Below are positions 1 through 11,615 of a stretch of 64,000 nucleotides of DNA, one piece after another. Each line of letters starts with the position of its first letter. Positions within the stretch are counted from its first letter, which is position 1. The stretch is from the NCBI RefSeq assembly GCF_042186555.1, contig NC_133326.1, positions 493,729,232 through 493,793,231 on the forward strand. Reading direction: 5' to 3'. Below the pieces are notes generated by a model. It saw nothing but the letters and a program-made list of their open reading frames with translations, was not told where the DNA came from and ran no database searches. The position numbers and the translations under genes are program-made. This stretch comes from Aquarana catesbeiana (lineage: Eukaryota; Chordata; Amphibia; Anura; Ranidae).

Positions 1-760
1 TTGGTGGTATTTGATCACCTCTGCGGTTTTTATTTTTTGCGCTATAAACAAAAAAATAGAGACAATTTTGAAAAAAACGCATTATTTTTTACTTTTTGCT
101 ATAATAAATATCACCAAAAAAAATATAAAAACATTTTTTTCCTCAGTTTAGGCCTTTTGGGACATATTCTTCTACATATTTTTGGTAAAAAAAATTGCAA
201 TAAGCGTTTATTGATTACTTTGTGCAAAAGTTATAGCGTCTACAAAATAGGGGATAGTTTTATGGAATTTTTATTAATATTTTTTTTTTTTACTAGTAAT
301 GGCGGCGATCCGTGATTTTTATCGTGACTGCGACATTATGGCGGACACATCGGACAATTTTGACACATTTTTGAGACCATTGTCATTTTTACAGCGATCA
401 GTGCTATAAAATTGCACTGATTACTGTAAAAATGACACTGGCAGTGAAGGGGTTAACCACTAGGGGGCTAGGGAGGGGTTAAGTGTGTCCTAGGGAGTGA
501 TTCTAACTTTTAGGGGGCGTGGCTACGAGTGACACGTCATTGATCACTGGTCTCGATCACAGGGAGCTGTGATCAGTGACAGTGTCACTAGGCAGAATGG
601 GGAGATGCTTGTTTACATTAGCATCTCTCTGTTCTTCCTCACCGTGAGACGATCGCGGGTATCCCCGCAGACATCGAGCCCGTGGGACCCATGATCGTGG
701 TCATGGAGCTCTCAGAGTACGCACGCCCGCGAGCCGCCTCTTAAAGGGCAACGTACAGGT
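1..760 (+). mobile_element. piggyBac-type non-autonomous element, family 1, copy A (left end outside window)
   Basis: Shares long stretches with the other family-1 copies in this window: GGTGGTATTTGATCACC, TTTTTGCGCTATAAAC, the AAAAGTTATAGCGTCTAC block and the GGCAGTGAAGGGGTTAACC block. The element runs in + orientation from before position 1. Near 760 similarity stops before the usual terminal AAGTGGTTAA, so the right end is lost. It is non-coding; the open frame at its start is chance. Confidence 0.75.
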
Positions 761-1036
761 ACTGGAGGCTTTGTAATGTTTCGCGTGGGTAAAGCCTCCA
801 GTGTTGGGTACACATTTTATTAAAATCAGCAAAAAATAAATACAATCACAAATCATGTTATTTAACCCGTGTAAGAACAGAACAATAGGTTAAACAAATG
901 GATCCAGAAAGTTGGCAAAACCATCATCAAACTTGGCATGAAAGGATAGTAGGTTATCAACATGGTTAAAGTTAAACACATGTTGTACCATTATAACTCT
1001 ATTGGTTTTATATTGTTTGAGTCCACGTTTTATCTG
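761..1036. other. Intergenic, no recognised feature
   Basis: AT-rich sequence between two repeats. I see no conserved coding signal, tandem repeat or clear transposon terminus. Confidence 0.5.
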
Positions 1037-1039
1037 TTA

Positions 1040-1289
1040 GGCTCGGTTCACACTAGCTGAGGCCAACTTTGATAAGACTTTGATGTGACTTTAAAGGGAC
1101 TTTTACTCTGTGTGGCAATGAAGCTGTATCAAAGTCGGATCAAAGTAGTGCAGGAAACTTTTCTGAAGCTGCAACGACTTCAGTAGTGTCAATTGGAACT
1201 GCTCTCGTAAAGATACATGGCATTTTACATGTTCTGCAACTTTGGGTCTCACAAGTCGGATCCTAAGTTGCAGGATCGTAAACCAGGCC
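1040..1289. mobile_element. Harbinger-type MITE
   Basis: Starts with GGCTCGGTTCACACTAGC right after TTA and has the internal AAAGTAGTGCAGGAAACTTTT block also found in the MITE at 33129. The right end (AAACCAGGCC) is the decayed inverse of the left. The 3-bp TTA target and the GGC...TTCACAC terminus are typical of PIF/Harbinger MITEs. A second element of similar style (CCTGGTACACACTAG) follows directly to about 1600. Confidence 0.6.
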
Positions 1290-1635
1290 TACAGCCTGGT
1301 ACACACTAGTAATTTTTCTGCGTTCAACCCAGCGGACTAAATGAGAAAAACTGAAGAGCTCAGGAGGAGCCACTGTATTAACAATCCGATGTTAATACAG
1401 TGATCTCCCCAGCTGAGCTATTGCGTACTGACGGTTTGACTGCCACCTGCCAGAACATACTATTTAGAGCTCTCAGCTATTGGCTGAGAGCGCTAATCAG
1501 GTGCCGATTTGTTTTGATCATGCTCCTTTGACAGAAGCTTCTGTTGGACTGGCTGCCATACACACAGGACGAATGTTGGCCAGTATCTATTAAGCCAGCC
1601 AATGCCACCCTAAATTCCGTCCGTGATTACAGCCC

Positions 1636-3184
1636 TTAACCACTTCCGGACCGCCGCACGACGATGTACGTCCTTACTTTGAAGGGGGGTATCCTTGTTA
1701 TGGCAGCAGCTATAACCCCAGTGTCCTCTTCTTCAGCCGGCGGTCGCCGCATATTCGCCGCAGAATCACTTTTATCGGCAGTGGGAGAGGGCCCCACCGC
1801 ACTCCAGTGCCCTCCGCCACTTACCGGAGCCGTTGGCAGTGACGGAGGCAATCGGATCTTCACCCTTGCTGGGCATGGAGGCGAGTGAGGGGAAGATGGC
1901 CCCCACCCTTCTCCATAACAATGCAGGGCGGAAGCAACGTCAAAACGTCACTTCCGCACATAGCTCTTAAAGGGACTTTTTTTTTTTTTTAAATGACATT
2001 TTTTTTTTTTTTTAATTGCATTTAGGGCCAGTTCCCACCATAGAAATGCAGTCTCGATGCACTCCAGATGCTTTTTTGCATGCACGTTTTTGATGCGTTC
2101 CAGTGCGTTTTTGATGTGTTTTTTGGTGCGTTTTTGATGCAGTCCAGGGCACACCCCCCCCCTTTTTTTTTCTTAACCTGAATAAGAACATGGGTGTTCC
2201 AGTGCATTTTTGGTGCGTTTAGGTGTGTTCCGGTGCGTTCCTGTGAGTTTTTGATGCTTTTTACAGCGTTCCAGTACAGTCCAGTGCAGGAAAAATGCAG
2301 CATGTTCTACGTTTTTTTCTGGAACTGGAACACACTGGAACTGCAAGCACTGGTATGAACTATGCCATTGAAAACCATATAACCTACTTTCTATGCCTTT
2401 TTGATGCAGAAAAAAACGCATTGGACTGCATGTGGTGTGAACTGGCCCTTAAGTGTAAATATGAGATCTGTGGTCTTTTTGACCCCAGATATCATATTTA
2501 AGAGGTCCCGTCATGCTTTTTTTCTATTACATTCCTTGTAATAGGAATAAAAGTGACACAATTTAAAAAAAAAAAAAAAAACTGTGTAAAAATAAAAAAT
2601 AAAAGGTAAAATAAATAAGAAAAAAGTTTTTCCCGCTGAGCTCGCATGCAGAAGCAAACACATACGTGAGTAGCGCCGGCATATGAAAACGGTGTTCAAA
2701 CCACACATGGGAGGTATAGCCGCGATCGGTAGAGTGAGAGCAATCATTCTAGCACTAGTCCTCCTCTGTAACTTAAAACATGCAACCTGTAGAATTTTTT
2801 AAATGCCGCCTATGGAGATTTTTAAGGGTAAAAGTTTGTCGCCATTCCACGAGCGAGCGCAATTTTGAAGTGTGACATGTTGGGTATCAATTTACTCGGC
2901 GTAACATTATCTTTCACAATATAAAAAAACATTGTGCTAACTTAACTGTTGTCTTATTTTTTAATTCAAAATGTGTTTTTTTTCCAAAAAAAGTGCGCTT
3001 GTAAGACCGCTGCGCAAATACGGTGTGACAGAAAGTATTGCAACGACCGCCATTTTATTCTCTAGGGTGTTAGAAAAAAAACTGTATAATGTTTGGGGGT
3101 TCTAAGTAATTTTCTAGCAAAAAAAAATGTTTTTAACTTGTAAACAACACATCTCAAAAAGGAGCTCGGTCCTTAAGTGGTTAA
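1636..3184. mobile_element. piggyBac-type MITE, family 2, complete, bounded by TTAA
   Basis: Both edges are TTAA (1636-1639 and 3181-3184). The termini are inverted repeats: CCACTTCCGGACCG on the left and, read inward, CCACTTAAGGACCGAG on the right. This is the pattern of piggyBac-type elements, which duplicate TTAA. It is non-coding and carries a nested Harbinger MITE (2025-2448). A truncated copy of its right half lies at 31008-31290. Confidence 0.8.
2025..2448. mobile_element. Harbinger-type MITE nested in the family-2 element
   Basis: Termini GGGCCAGTTC and GAACTGGCCC are inverse to each other and are flanked on both sides by TTA (2022-2024 and 2449-2451), the expected 3-bp PIF/Harbinger duplication. 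The interior is made of degenerate repeats around GCATTTTTGATGCGTTCCAG. It therefore inserted after the surrounding TTAA-bounded element. Confidence 0.8.
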
Positions 3185-3254
3185 ATCAGGCTTCACTAAT
3201 TAGTCAGCTGTTCACAGTGGGCCTTTATATATGTGAACTTTTACTGAGGCTCAT

Positions 3255-3296
3255 TGCCCCAGAAGAAGTCCTCTTTGTGACGAAACCGGTCGGGCA
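3255..3296 (+). ncRNA. Decayed hammerhead ribozyme motif
   Basis: Order is TGCCC (3255-3259), CAGAAGA in the place of CTGATGA, stem II GTC/GAC (3268-3270 with 3279-3281), GAAA (3282-3285), then C-CGGTC and GGGCA (3292-3296) closing stem I with TGCCC. This is the minimal type I layout with a tiny stem III known from Penelope-like elements. Two core positions differ from the consensus, so it is probably inactive. The surrounding 3185-3700 looks like a Penelope-derived non-coding fragment. Confidence 0.5.
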
Positions 3297-4803
3297 GAGG
3301 TTGAAATCTGTGTCATTGCGTCTATTCGGATGTTACGATCGTTTACTTATTAGTGCTACCCAGGCTGTTTTTATCATCCTAAATGTAAGTGCATTGCCTT
3401 CATTAAAGCGCAATTGGTAAAGGGTTTTACACTATTGGCATCCATTCTTTTGCTGCATGTTATCGATTTGATTGTTTGAGACAAGAGGACTATCGGCATG
3501 TGCGTAGGCTGATGCAGTGATTCCCATAGTTTCCCTTGACTGGTTACCAATTGAGAATGAGATCCATGTTTTAGATAAGCCTTCTTTGACCTCCCATAAT
3601 AGGAGGTCTATGGTCTCTGGTAAAAGCACATCTATCATTGGTGGTGGTTTATTCACAAAAGTTGACTCTGGGATCTTGGATTGTTAGAAAATGTATTACA
3701 TTAGTTTCACTGGTTTTGGGACTACTAGTGTCAAGCAATTGACTCATTGATGATTACATTTGTTTTTTTGGTTTTTGTGTTTCTGTGTTTTTGTGTTTCT
3801 GTTTAGCGCGACGCCTTATTTTACATTTACATTTTTGTGATAATATCTCATTTTAGTGGTGCAGCTTGTCATATTTAAATTTCTCAAGCGCAGTTTAATT
3901 TTGTTTCCTTCTCATTGGTTCTTTTCTATGTGAGAGCTCACTGCTAGGTAAAAGGCTGACAGCTGACAGAACACTAAAAGATGCACGTGTTTGTTTTATT
4001 GCTTTGCTAATGGGCAGAGCAAACCTGCTTGTACTACTTCTGGTTGCCTCAAACAGTTGAGCCTGTCCCCCTTAAAACTTGGTGCTTGAATGTAGATAGT
4101 GCCCTTATATATACCCCTTGAAGTGACTATCCTCAGGTGATACACAGAGATGAAACAAGTTCTCCTACATAAGTTTCATCTGTCTATCTGCAGTTTTACA
4201 GTCTACATTAGGGGTAGGCAACCTTAGAGAGATGGAGATCTACTTGAACAACAATGATGAAGTCAAAAATCACCGGGCACGGTGTCCTGTTGTTAGGGCC
4301 AGTTCACTGCATAGTGTTCAAAACGCACTTCCTTTGTGATCTACTGTGAGTGATATCATATGGGTGAACCCTCAGACCAAACAACGGTCATACACTTATT
4401 CTCAGCAGACAAAATGACTCACTTGTAGCTGTGCTGTGGTGGCTGTTCTGTGGGGACACATGTGTGGGCTGTTCCGAGCAAAGACAGGGTTCATCGGCTT
4501 TGATGGACCATTATGGGCAAAATTAGGGTTTCTAAGCAAAAAAACTTTCTTTTGTAAAAACCAAATATATTTTTTCATATATCAAGAATTGAATACACCG
4601 TGATATTTTATGATATACCAATATATGTTGTTCGCCCTTAAAGTCCCGCTGTACCGGGGGGTACTCGTGTCCCTGTTTCAGGGTCCTCATATAATATACT
4701 GTGGGTGATGATACATTGTTAACCCCAAAATACAGCCCAAATGCAGTGGACACAAAAAAGTATTACAAGAGAGTGCAGTGTTTAGGAGTGCATTAAGCTC
4801 ATA
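3297..4803. other. Intergenic with decayed repeat fragments
   Basis: No gene is seen. Around 4130-4200 is a partial copy of the repeat family found whole at 47880-48380 (GATACACAGAGATGAAACAA, CTACATAAGTTT). Around 4293-4330 is a broken Harbinger terminus (TTAGGGCCAGTTCACTG). The rest shows no recognised structure. Confidence 0.5.
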
Positions 4804-5064
4804 ATGCAGGAATCAGGAGTGCGTTACGCTCAGAATGCAGGGATCAGGCGTTACGCTCAGAATGCCGGGATCAGGAGTGCGTTATGCTCAAAATGCAGGG
4901 ATCAAGAGTGTGTTACACTCAGAATGCAAGGATCAGGAGTGTGTTATGCTCAAAACGCAGGGATCAGGAGCGCGTTACGCTCAGAATGCAGGGATCAGGG
5001 ATCAGGAGTGAGTTATGCTCAGAATGCAGGGATCAGGGATCAGGAGTGCGTTACGCTCAGAATG
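4804..5064 (+). repeat. Minisatellite, about 25-30 bp unit
   Basis: Repeats of GGATCAGGAGTGCGTTACGC followed by TCAGAATGCAG, about nine imperfect copies, ending in a short CA dinucleotide run at 5092-5126. All three + frames stay partly open because of the repeat; this is not a gene. Confidence 0.9.
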
Positions 5065-5080
5065 CCCCCTTCACATCACC

Positions 5081-5122
<42 letters not shown>

Positions 5123-5482
5123 ACTAGTGTCCTCATCCCCCCTTCCCTCCCATAGCATCCTACCTGTGCACAAAGGAGACAGAGAAGCAGCTCAGTTCTG
5201 TACAGGAGGTGGGAGCAGGAGCTGGCAGAGTGACTTTTAATATTAACAAGTTGGTGATTGGTTGCTTAGGACCTAGCAAACAATCACTTGCGGGTTAATT
5301 TGAAAAGTTAACTTTGCCAACTCCTCCCCCGCACTCTGTCCTGGGCTGTGCTGCCTCTCGCTCTCCGCTGTTCACAGCGCTGGAGGTGGCTGGGGGGGAG
5401 GGAGGCGGTTTGCAGGCTCTATTGAGCTAAAAATAGTGCCTGCAAACCGACCCGAAACAGACACTGCTGTCTCTCCAGTGTG

Positions 5483-5731
5483 AAAGCCCTGATGGCTTTC
5501 ACACTAGAGCGGTGCGCTAGTAGGACGGGAAAAAAAGTGCTGCTAGCAGCATCTTCGGAGAGGTGTATACACCGATCCATCACCGCTCCTGCCCATTGAA
5601 ATCAATGGGACAGCGCAGCTATACCGCTGGCAAAGCGCCTCTGCAGAGGCGCTTTGCGGTGGTTTTTAACCCTTTCAATAGCGGCGCTTTACCGCCGACG
5701 CCGCCCCCGCCCCAGTGTGAAAGGGGCCTAT
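5483..5731. mobile_element. Harbinger-type MITE
   Basis: Left TTTCACACTAGAGCGG and right CCCCAGTGTGAAAGGGGCC are inverse to each other. The interior has short hairpins such as GCGCCTCTGCAGAGGCGC. Target duplication is not clear at the left edge. Confidence 0.6.
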
Positions 5732-5829
5732 TGCACAATGGAGCAGAGATTGCTGCTTGTCATTGTAGTGGATGAGGCTTATAGACTTGCTGAGGATTTA
5801 AAACGGAGTTCCACACAAAAATTGAACTT

Positions 5830-6235
5830 CGGCTTTCCGGATTCCTCCCCCCCCTCCGGTGTCACATTTGGCACCTTTCAGGGGGGAGAGGGGAGCAGAT
5901 ACCTGTCTAATATAGGTATTTGCTCCCACTTCGGGCGAAAGATCGCCGCAGTATCCGCGGATCTACTCCATGTCCAGTCCCTCCTCCATCCCCCCACTGT
6001 CTTCTGGGAGACACACAGGTCCCAGAAGACAACAGAGACCACTCAGAACGTGCAGCACGACTCGCACATGCGCAGTAGGGAACCAGGCTGTGAAGATGCC
6101 GGTGCCTCCACCCGGAGTCAAGGGACGGGTCGGCTTCGGGTGAGGACATCGCGGGCACCATGGACAGGTAAGTGTCCTTATTTTAAAAGTCAGCAGCTGC
6201 AGTATTTGTAGCTGCTGACTTTAAATTTTTTTTTT
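5830..6235. mobile_element. MITE fragment sharing the CAGCAGCTGCAG...TGCTGACTTT end
   Basis: Its right end AAAGTCAGCAGCTGCAGTAT with TTGTAGCTGCTGACTTT forms a terminal hairpin. The same end appears in inverse orientation at 35963-36000, followed by similar sequence (clusters around CGGGTGCAGGTGCCGGC and TTCTGGGACAC). Both are copies of one non-coding family of unknown superfamily. Confidence 0.55.
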
Positions 6236-6299
6236 GACATACTAGGTGGTTTTTCAGCTCTTTAGCGCCACCCTTTGGGCTCCTTCTGCTAATTTCGTG

Positions 6300-7000
6300 T
6301 TAGCAGAGGTTTGGGGAGTGTTGATTCGTGCTTTTCATTTTGCGCTTTTCAGTTAGTTTCTGAACGGCCATTCATCAACCAGCCATGTTATGGAATCAGA
6401 GAAGATAACGTGGTATTTATTATTGGCCTTGGAGTTATTGCTTTGACCCAAGTCCAGTCCAGGAATAGGAGGAAGAGAAGTTCTTGGATCAAAAATTAGT
6501 TGCTTTATTAATCTGCCTTTGCTGCGGGAGCTCCAGGAGAATAATCGGAATTACCTCCGGACGACGGACCCCTGCTTTCACCAACTCTTGGCATCGTTGA
6601 TCCCCTATATTAAGAAGCAGGACACATGCACAAGGCTTTTATTTTATTTTTTGGTTGAATAATAATGATTTGATTTGGTATATTTTCTATATTTTTGGAT
6701 GCATAGAATGCACTTTTTGGTTAAGTTCTATTGGCAGATAGCATGTCTAATTTTATTTGTTTTCTTTTCTTAATGCACGATAAAAATAATTGTGGAGAAT
6801 AATACTTGGCTATGTGTTTTACTTCAAATGACAGTTTGGGAGTAGGCAGTTACATTTTAAAAAATACAATGTAAAATTGTCAGACAATCTTATGTACCCT
6901 ATCAGTTTATGTTGGTGCTTGTTGCATCTTATATTTTGTGTGAAATATCCTGTACTGACTCGTATGCTCAATAAACTTTATTTTGATTAAAAAAAAAATT
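6300..7000 (+). mobile_element. 3' end of a retroelement, probably L1-type LINE fragment
   Basis: Ends with GCTCAATAAACTTTATTTTG followed by an A-run at about 6989-6998. The segment CTCAATAAACTT also ends the complete L1-type element at 23190-29580 (minus strand), which suggests the same 3' end class. No coding sequence is left. Confidence 0.4.
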
Positions 7001-7279
7001 AACAAGGGACACCAACATAGTTGTATCTTTGATCTTAAAAACATAATAGGATAATGGTGGCACCAAAAAAAAAAAAAAACAAGCATAATAATATTATTCT
7101 TGATATCACTAGAAAAAAAAGCCTTTGAAAATGTGTTTGCCATAACTCTCCATCAGTATTACCAGCAAAGCAGCTTCATTATTATCCCATTAAAGAAGAG
7201 AATGTGTGCTGCATTTCGAGATTTCATAATTTGCCACATCACAAATGTTAATTCTCCATTACAAACACTAGTTTACAAG

Positions 7280-7548
7280 ACCGACAGCGTCTGACTCGCC
7301 CTTGCTTCCAAGCAAACGTGTTTGTACTTTGGACTTTTGTCCGACGGACTTGTGTACACAGGCTCGGAAAATCCAACAACAGATATTTGTCCGCGGAAAA
7401 TTTTAAAGCCTGCCATCCAACATTTGCCCGCGGAAAATCCGACAACAATTGAACAATGGATCGTACAAACAGTCGGATTTTCCGCCAAAAGCCTGTCATC
7501 ACACAATTCCCGTTGGAAAATCCGATCGTGTGTACGCGGCTTTACAGG
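7280..7548. mobile_element. Palindrome-rich MITE
   Basis: Internal blocks built on GGAAAATCCGAC and CCGCGGAAAAT occur in both orientations, and GATCGTGTGTACGCGGCTTT forms the right end. The TTGTGTACAC motif on the left is the decayed inverse. Superfamily is uncertain. Confidence 0.5.
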
Positions 7549-8039
7549 CAAGTAAAAAACACCAAACGCCTTTAAAAGTGGCATTTTCGCGCCCGGTGTA
7601 TATGATGCCTAATACTGGACTGTGATTTTTGGCTGTTTTGGGAACTGTGGGAAAAAACAGGTGGCCAGTTCTGAAAATGCCTGAAATAAATGGTCCCTTT
7701 AAAGTGGTAGTAGACCGCAGAAAAAAAAACAAAAAAAAAACCTGCAAGACAATAGCATAATGTGCTAGTATGCATCACATTCACTTACCTTAGAAGGAAG
7801 CTCCCACAGCACGCCCGGTCACCACTGAGGATCGCTGGCTCCGGCGCTGTGAGTGGCCGGAGCCGTGATGAGGTCACTCTTGCACATGTGCGCGGCAGCC
7901 CCTTGTTCCGGTAGAATGAACCAGACCTGCAGAGCACATGTGCTGCTGAAGTCAGCAGCTGCATGCAAGGTCAATATCTCCTAAACCTTGCAGGATTAGG
8001 AGATATTCTTTTTACCTACAGGTAAGCCTTATTGTAGGT

Positions 8040-8175
8040 CAGTGATGGTGAACCTTGGCACCCCAGATGTTTTGGAGCTATATTTCCCATGATGCTCATC
8101 CACTCTGCAGTGTAGTTAAGCGTCATGGGAAATGTAGTTCCAAAACATCTGGGGTGCCAGGGTTCGCCATCACTG
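8040..8175. mobile_element. hAT-type foldback MITE nested in another MITE
   Basis: Almost a perfect palindrome: CAGTGATGGTGAACCTTGGC at the left, GGGTTCGCCATCACTG at the right, with CCCCAGATGTTTTGGA and its inverse inside. The flanks TTGTAGGT and TTATAGGC agree at 6 of 8 bases, fitting an 8-bp hAT duplication. The surrounding sequence 7690-8225 (TTACCTACAGGTAAGCC / GGCTTACCTGTAGATAAA) looks like an older MITE that it split. Confidence 0.75.
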
Positions 8176-8225
8176 TTATAGGCTTACCTGTAGATAAAAA
8201 TCACCCACCTGGCAATACAACTGCT

Positions 8226-9090
8226 TTAAAAGTGACAAACTACTTCTAGCTCAATCATCAGCAGGCTGTGAAAGTGATCGGGCAACTTTATGATGCCTTT
8301 ACAATCACTTCCATTCGAAAGGCCATCACCTGCTGAATTTAAACACAGTCCTTTAGAAGTTTGGAGTGTATTTAAAATATCGGTGTACCATCTGCTGTTT
8401 ATAAAAGGTGCTGGTAGACAAGTGGTTAAAATATTTAACAAATTGTCTATTGTGTTACATATAGAGATAAGGAAGATATATAAAATATAAAAGCTTGGAC
8501 ATAGGTGTGGGCAGCCTATTGCATTAGGGTGTGCACCCCAAAGCTCAAACACACATGCCTTTCTCTGCAGCCTCAGCTGCACGGGGCAGTGAATGAATGG
8601 GATGTGCTCTGTGCTGAGCGGCTTCCTGTTCATTCACAAACTGAAGCATAGTAAACACAGTTTACTATACTTCAGTTCTGAATGGACACAGTAAGCAAGT
8701 GTGTTAATTGTGTTCATTTAGAAAAGGAAGGAGTCAGTAAATTACATATTTACTAACCCTTCCCGCTCTTCATCCTGAAACATCCCCCGCAACAGCCAGG
8801 GGGAGAGGACAGAAGGAAAGCCAGCAGCACTGTGGGGCAGGGGGTCAACAAGGAGGGGAAGCCCGGACAGTAAGATGACTCGGCACCTTACATAATGATT
8901 AGGCTGTGCTCAGGCACACCCCCTGTGCATGCCTATGAGCTTGGACACCCTTAGGGATAAATATACTTTTTAGCATTTATTAGGGTACATTCACTTGGCC
9001 GTATGAAAATATGGCAACTTACTGAAAGATACTGCTTTAAAAAGTCCTCTGAATGCATATAAAGTTTGAGCAACATTTACAGGGATACAG
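8226..9090. other. Intergenic with one probable MITE
   Basis: No gene. The stretch 8500-8955 (GTGTGGGCAGCC, CATAGTAAACACAGTTTACTAT hairpin, AGGCACACCCCC) has the look of a non-coding DNA transposon; its edges are not resolved. Confidence 0.4.
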
Positions 9091-9104
9091 TGTAATAGAA
9101 CTTA

Positions 9105-10085
9105 TTGGTTGCGGGGACGCAGGCTGCCATTGCTGCCTAGCATCCTCTGTTACTAGGATGTAGGAGGTGATTGCTGCCTAGTGTCCTCCATTGCTTAGGA
9201 CACAGGTGGCCTTTGCCTTCTAGCATGCTCAGTTGCTAGGATGCAGGGGGCGATTGCTGCCTAGTGTCCCCCATTGCTTAGGACAGAGGTGGCTTTTATC
9301 TTCTTGCATGCTCAGTTGCTAGGATGCAGGCAGTGATTGTCGCCTAGCAACCTCCATTGCTTAGAACACTGGTGGCTTTTGCCTTATAGAATGCTCAGTT
9401 GCTAGGATGTAGGTGGTGCTTGCTGCCTAGTGTCCTCCATTGCTTATGACACAGGCGTCTTTTGCCTTCTGGTATGTTCAGTTGCTAGAATGCAGGCGGC
9501 AGTTGCTGCATAGTGTCCTCCATTGCTTAGGACACAGGTGGCTTTTGCATTCTAGCATGCTCAGTTGCTAGGGTGCAGGGGGAGACTGCTATCTAGTGTC
9601 CTTCATTGCTTAGGAAACAGGTGGCTTTTATCTTCTAGCAGGCTTAGTTGCTAGGATGCAGGCAGCGATTGCCACCTAGCAACCTCCATTGCTTAGGACA
9701 AAGGTGGCTTTTGCCTATTAGCATGCTCAGTTGCTAGGATGCAGGTTGCTGCCTAGCATCCTCCATTGCTTAGGACACAAGCGGCTATTGCCTTCTAGCA
9801 TGCTTAGTTGCTAGGATGCAGGTGGTGATTGCTGCCTTGCATCCTCCATTGCTTGGGACAGAGATGGCTTTTGCCTTCTAGCATGCTTAGATGCTAGGAT
9901 GCAGGTGGCAATTGCAGCCTAGTGTCCACCATTGATTTGGACAGAAGTGGCTTTTGCCTTCTAGCATCCTTAGTTGCTAGGATGCAGGCGGCAATTGCAT
10001 CCTAGTGTCCTCCATTGCTTAGGACAGAAGCGGCTTTTGCCTTCTAGCATGCTCAGTTGCTAGGATGCAGGCACTTATTGCAGAC
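9105..10085 (+). repeat. Minisatellite with about 82-bp unit, about 12 copies
   Basis: The unit contains CATGCTCAGTTGCTAGGATG then CAGG, a TTGCTGCCTAG block, CATCCTCCATTGCTTAGGAC and a GGTGGCTTTTGCCTTCTAG block. Copies are clearly diverged (single base changes and small indels), so the array is not very young. It ends 1.5 kb before MRNIP exon 1. Confidence 0.92.
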
Positions 10086-10299
10086 ATCTCAAGTATCCCG
10101 CGAGGTGCAGGAGACTCCCGCATTTCTGCGCCTCCCGATCTCCCGGGAATGATCGGTGCGGAGGGGAACAGCTGTGATCACCAATCTCCTTTGTATTGAT
10201 TTTTAGGTGACAGCCACTTCTCCTTCTCTCCCTCCCATGGCTGTCAGCTAAAAAGCTATACAGGGAGATCGGTGATCACAGCTGTCCCTCCTCCTGCTC

Positions 10300-10490
10300 T
10301 GTGTTGTCCTCCCCCTCCATGTCCTTCTCCACCCCCCCATTCTCCTCTGGCCCCCTCCATGTCCTTCTCCGCCCCCCCCTTGTTCTCCTCTGGCCCCCTC
10401 CATGTCCTTCTCCACCCCCCCATTCTCCTCTGGCCCCCTCCATGTCCTTCTCCGCCCCCCCCTTGTTCTCCTCCAGCTCCCCTCCCGCTG
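10300..10490 (+). repeat. C-rich tandem repeat
   Basis: About four copies of CCCCTCCATGTCCTTCTCC followed by CCCCCATTCTCCTCTGGC or a GCCCCCCCCTTGTTCTCC variant. Not coding. Confidence 0.85.
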
Positions 10491-10689
10491 GCTGTGGGGG
10501 GAACTAGTAATTGGACACAGTGAGCTCCTGTGTCCTGTGATTACTGGGCAGAGTAAACGTGTTTACTCTGCTCAGTTTATGAATGAACAGGAGCCTCTGT
10601 CTCCCATTCATTCATCTTTAGTGCTGAGAAAGGGACTGGAGAATGTGTCCTCATTCACTTTGTCTGTCTCAAATGGGAGATGTCAGGGG

Positions 10690-11309
10690 TCTGTTTAGAC
10701 CCCTGATATCTCACCAAAGTCCCCCAAAAAATATAAAAAAAAAATATTGTAAAAAAAATTCTAAAAAATGAAAAAGTGTAAAAAAATAAAATAAAAAACT
10801 GACACCAGTCTCCCCTGCCCTACCAACACTGTCCACTGCCCCAACCCCCTCGCCCCAAAAAGCTTTGTGAAAAAAATAAAATAAAAACAAATTAAATTGT
10901 AAAAAAATCAATTATTAAAAATAAAAAAACAGCCACGCCCCCTGTCCACTGCCATCCCCCCCCCCCCCCCCAGAAGCACTGCGAAAAATTATTGAAAAAG
11001 TGATTTAAAAAATATTTTGGCGCAGGGAGTGGGGGTGTTTGCGGGCGCGAAGCGCCACCTCCCTGAAGTGAGTTTCTGCAGGTTGGGATGTCTGTTATTG
11101 CTGCTACTGATAAAAGCACTGAGTTTTTATAGACACGTATGCTTCCATTTTATATAGAGATTTATATGGATACAGGGATGGGCTGTTTTCATTTATGTTA
11201 CTGTTGTCCTACCTGGAAAAATAGTCACCATTTACAAAGTACATAGAACCTCAGAACAGCACCAAAAAAAACACTGCTGGAAAATAAAAATACCTTTTAT
11301 GGGTAAAAT
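10690..11309. other. Low-complexity and repeat-derived 5' flank of MRNIP
   Basis: A- and T-rich runs, a C-run at about 10955-10970 and remnants of an A-rich MITE with TGTCCACTGCC occurring twice. Nothing coding is seen. Sequence becomes complex again from about 11310. Confidence 0.5.
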
Positions 11310-11429
11310 GTGTTAATATTGGTCATTCCTTCAACTAGATTTGCTATGATAGGAGAAATCTTTATAGCTGAAGTAAAACCGCATATAAGAAGAATTGTTG
11401 TAGTCATTGTTTTCTCCCTGTGGTATTAC

Positions 11430-11555
11430 GTTTCTCCGTTCAGCAGCCACTGTGCTGACAGTCTATGTGTAGAGGAGGAGGCTGGGCAGAAGGCGGGAAA
11501 TGGAAGCAGGAAGTGCTCTGCTCTCCTCACAGTCCTCTCGTCCTCATCATTCACA
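11430..11555 (+). promoter_or_regulatory. Candidate MRNIP promoter and 5' UTR
   Basis: The 125 bp before the start codon are free of recognisable repeats. They contain GGCGGGAAA (11492-11500), which matches the E2F consensus, and CAGGAAGT (11507-11514), which matches an ETS core. No TATA box is seen. Such a compact TATA-less promoter would suit a cell-cycle-linked DNA-repair gene. The motif calls are by eye and the transcription start is not resolvable from sequence alone. Confidence 0.4.
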
Positions 11556-11615
11556 ATGGTTCAGGAGTTCCATGTTCTGTGCTGTTTTTCCTGTCACACC
11601 TTCCAGGTGCACCAG
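11556..11615 (+). CDS. MRNIP: MRNIP exon 1, coding part (start codon to splice donor)
   Basis: Twenty codons from ATG, ending CAC-CAG before gtacct. The peptide begins MVQEFHVLCCFSC and ends FQVHQ. It carries the first CxxC pair of what is probably a small zinc-binding N-terminal fold that pairs with CKLC in exon 2. Human MRNIP has the matching CCSC...FQAHQ at the same place, which fixes this start; no in-frame upstream ATG is needed. The intron that follows is only 77 bp (11616-11692) and phase 0. Confidence 0.85.

Noticed and set aside
3127..3420. Open frame of 97 codons on the + strand
   Set aside because: It crosses the TTAA border of a MITE into a hammerhead-bearing non-coding fragment; no coding signal.
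4804..5240. Overlapping + strand frames of 107 and 118 codons
   Set aside because: They run through a minisatellite and a CA microsatellite; no protein motif.
9105..10085. Possible CRISPR array
   Set aside because: The repeats are contiguous 82-bp units without unique spacers, in vertebrate DNA.
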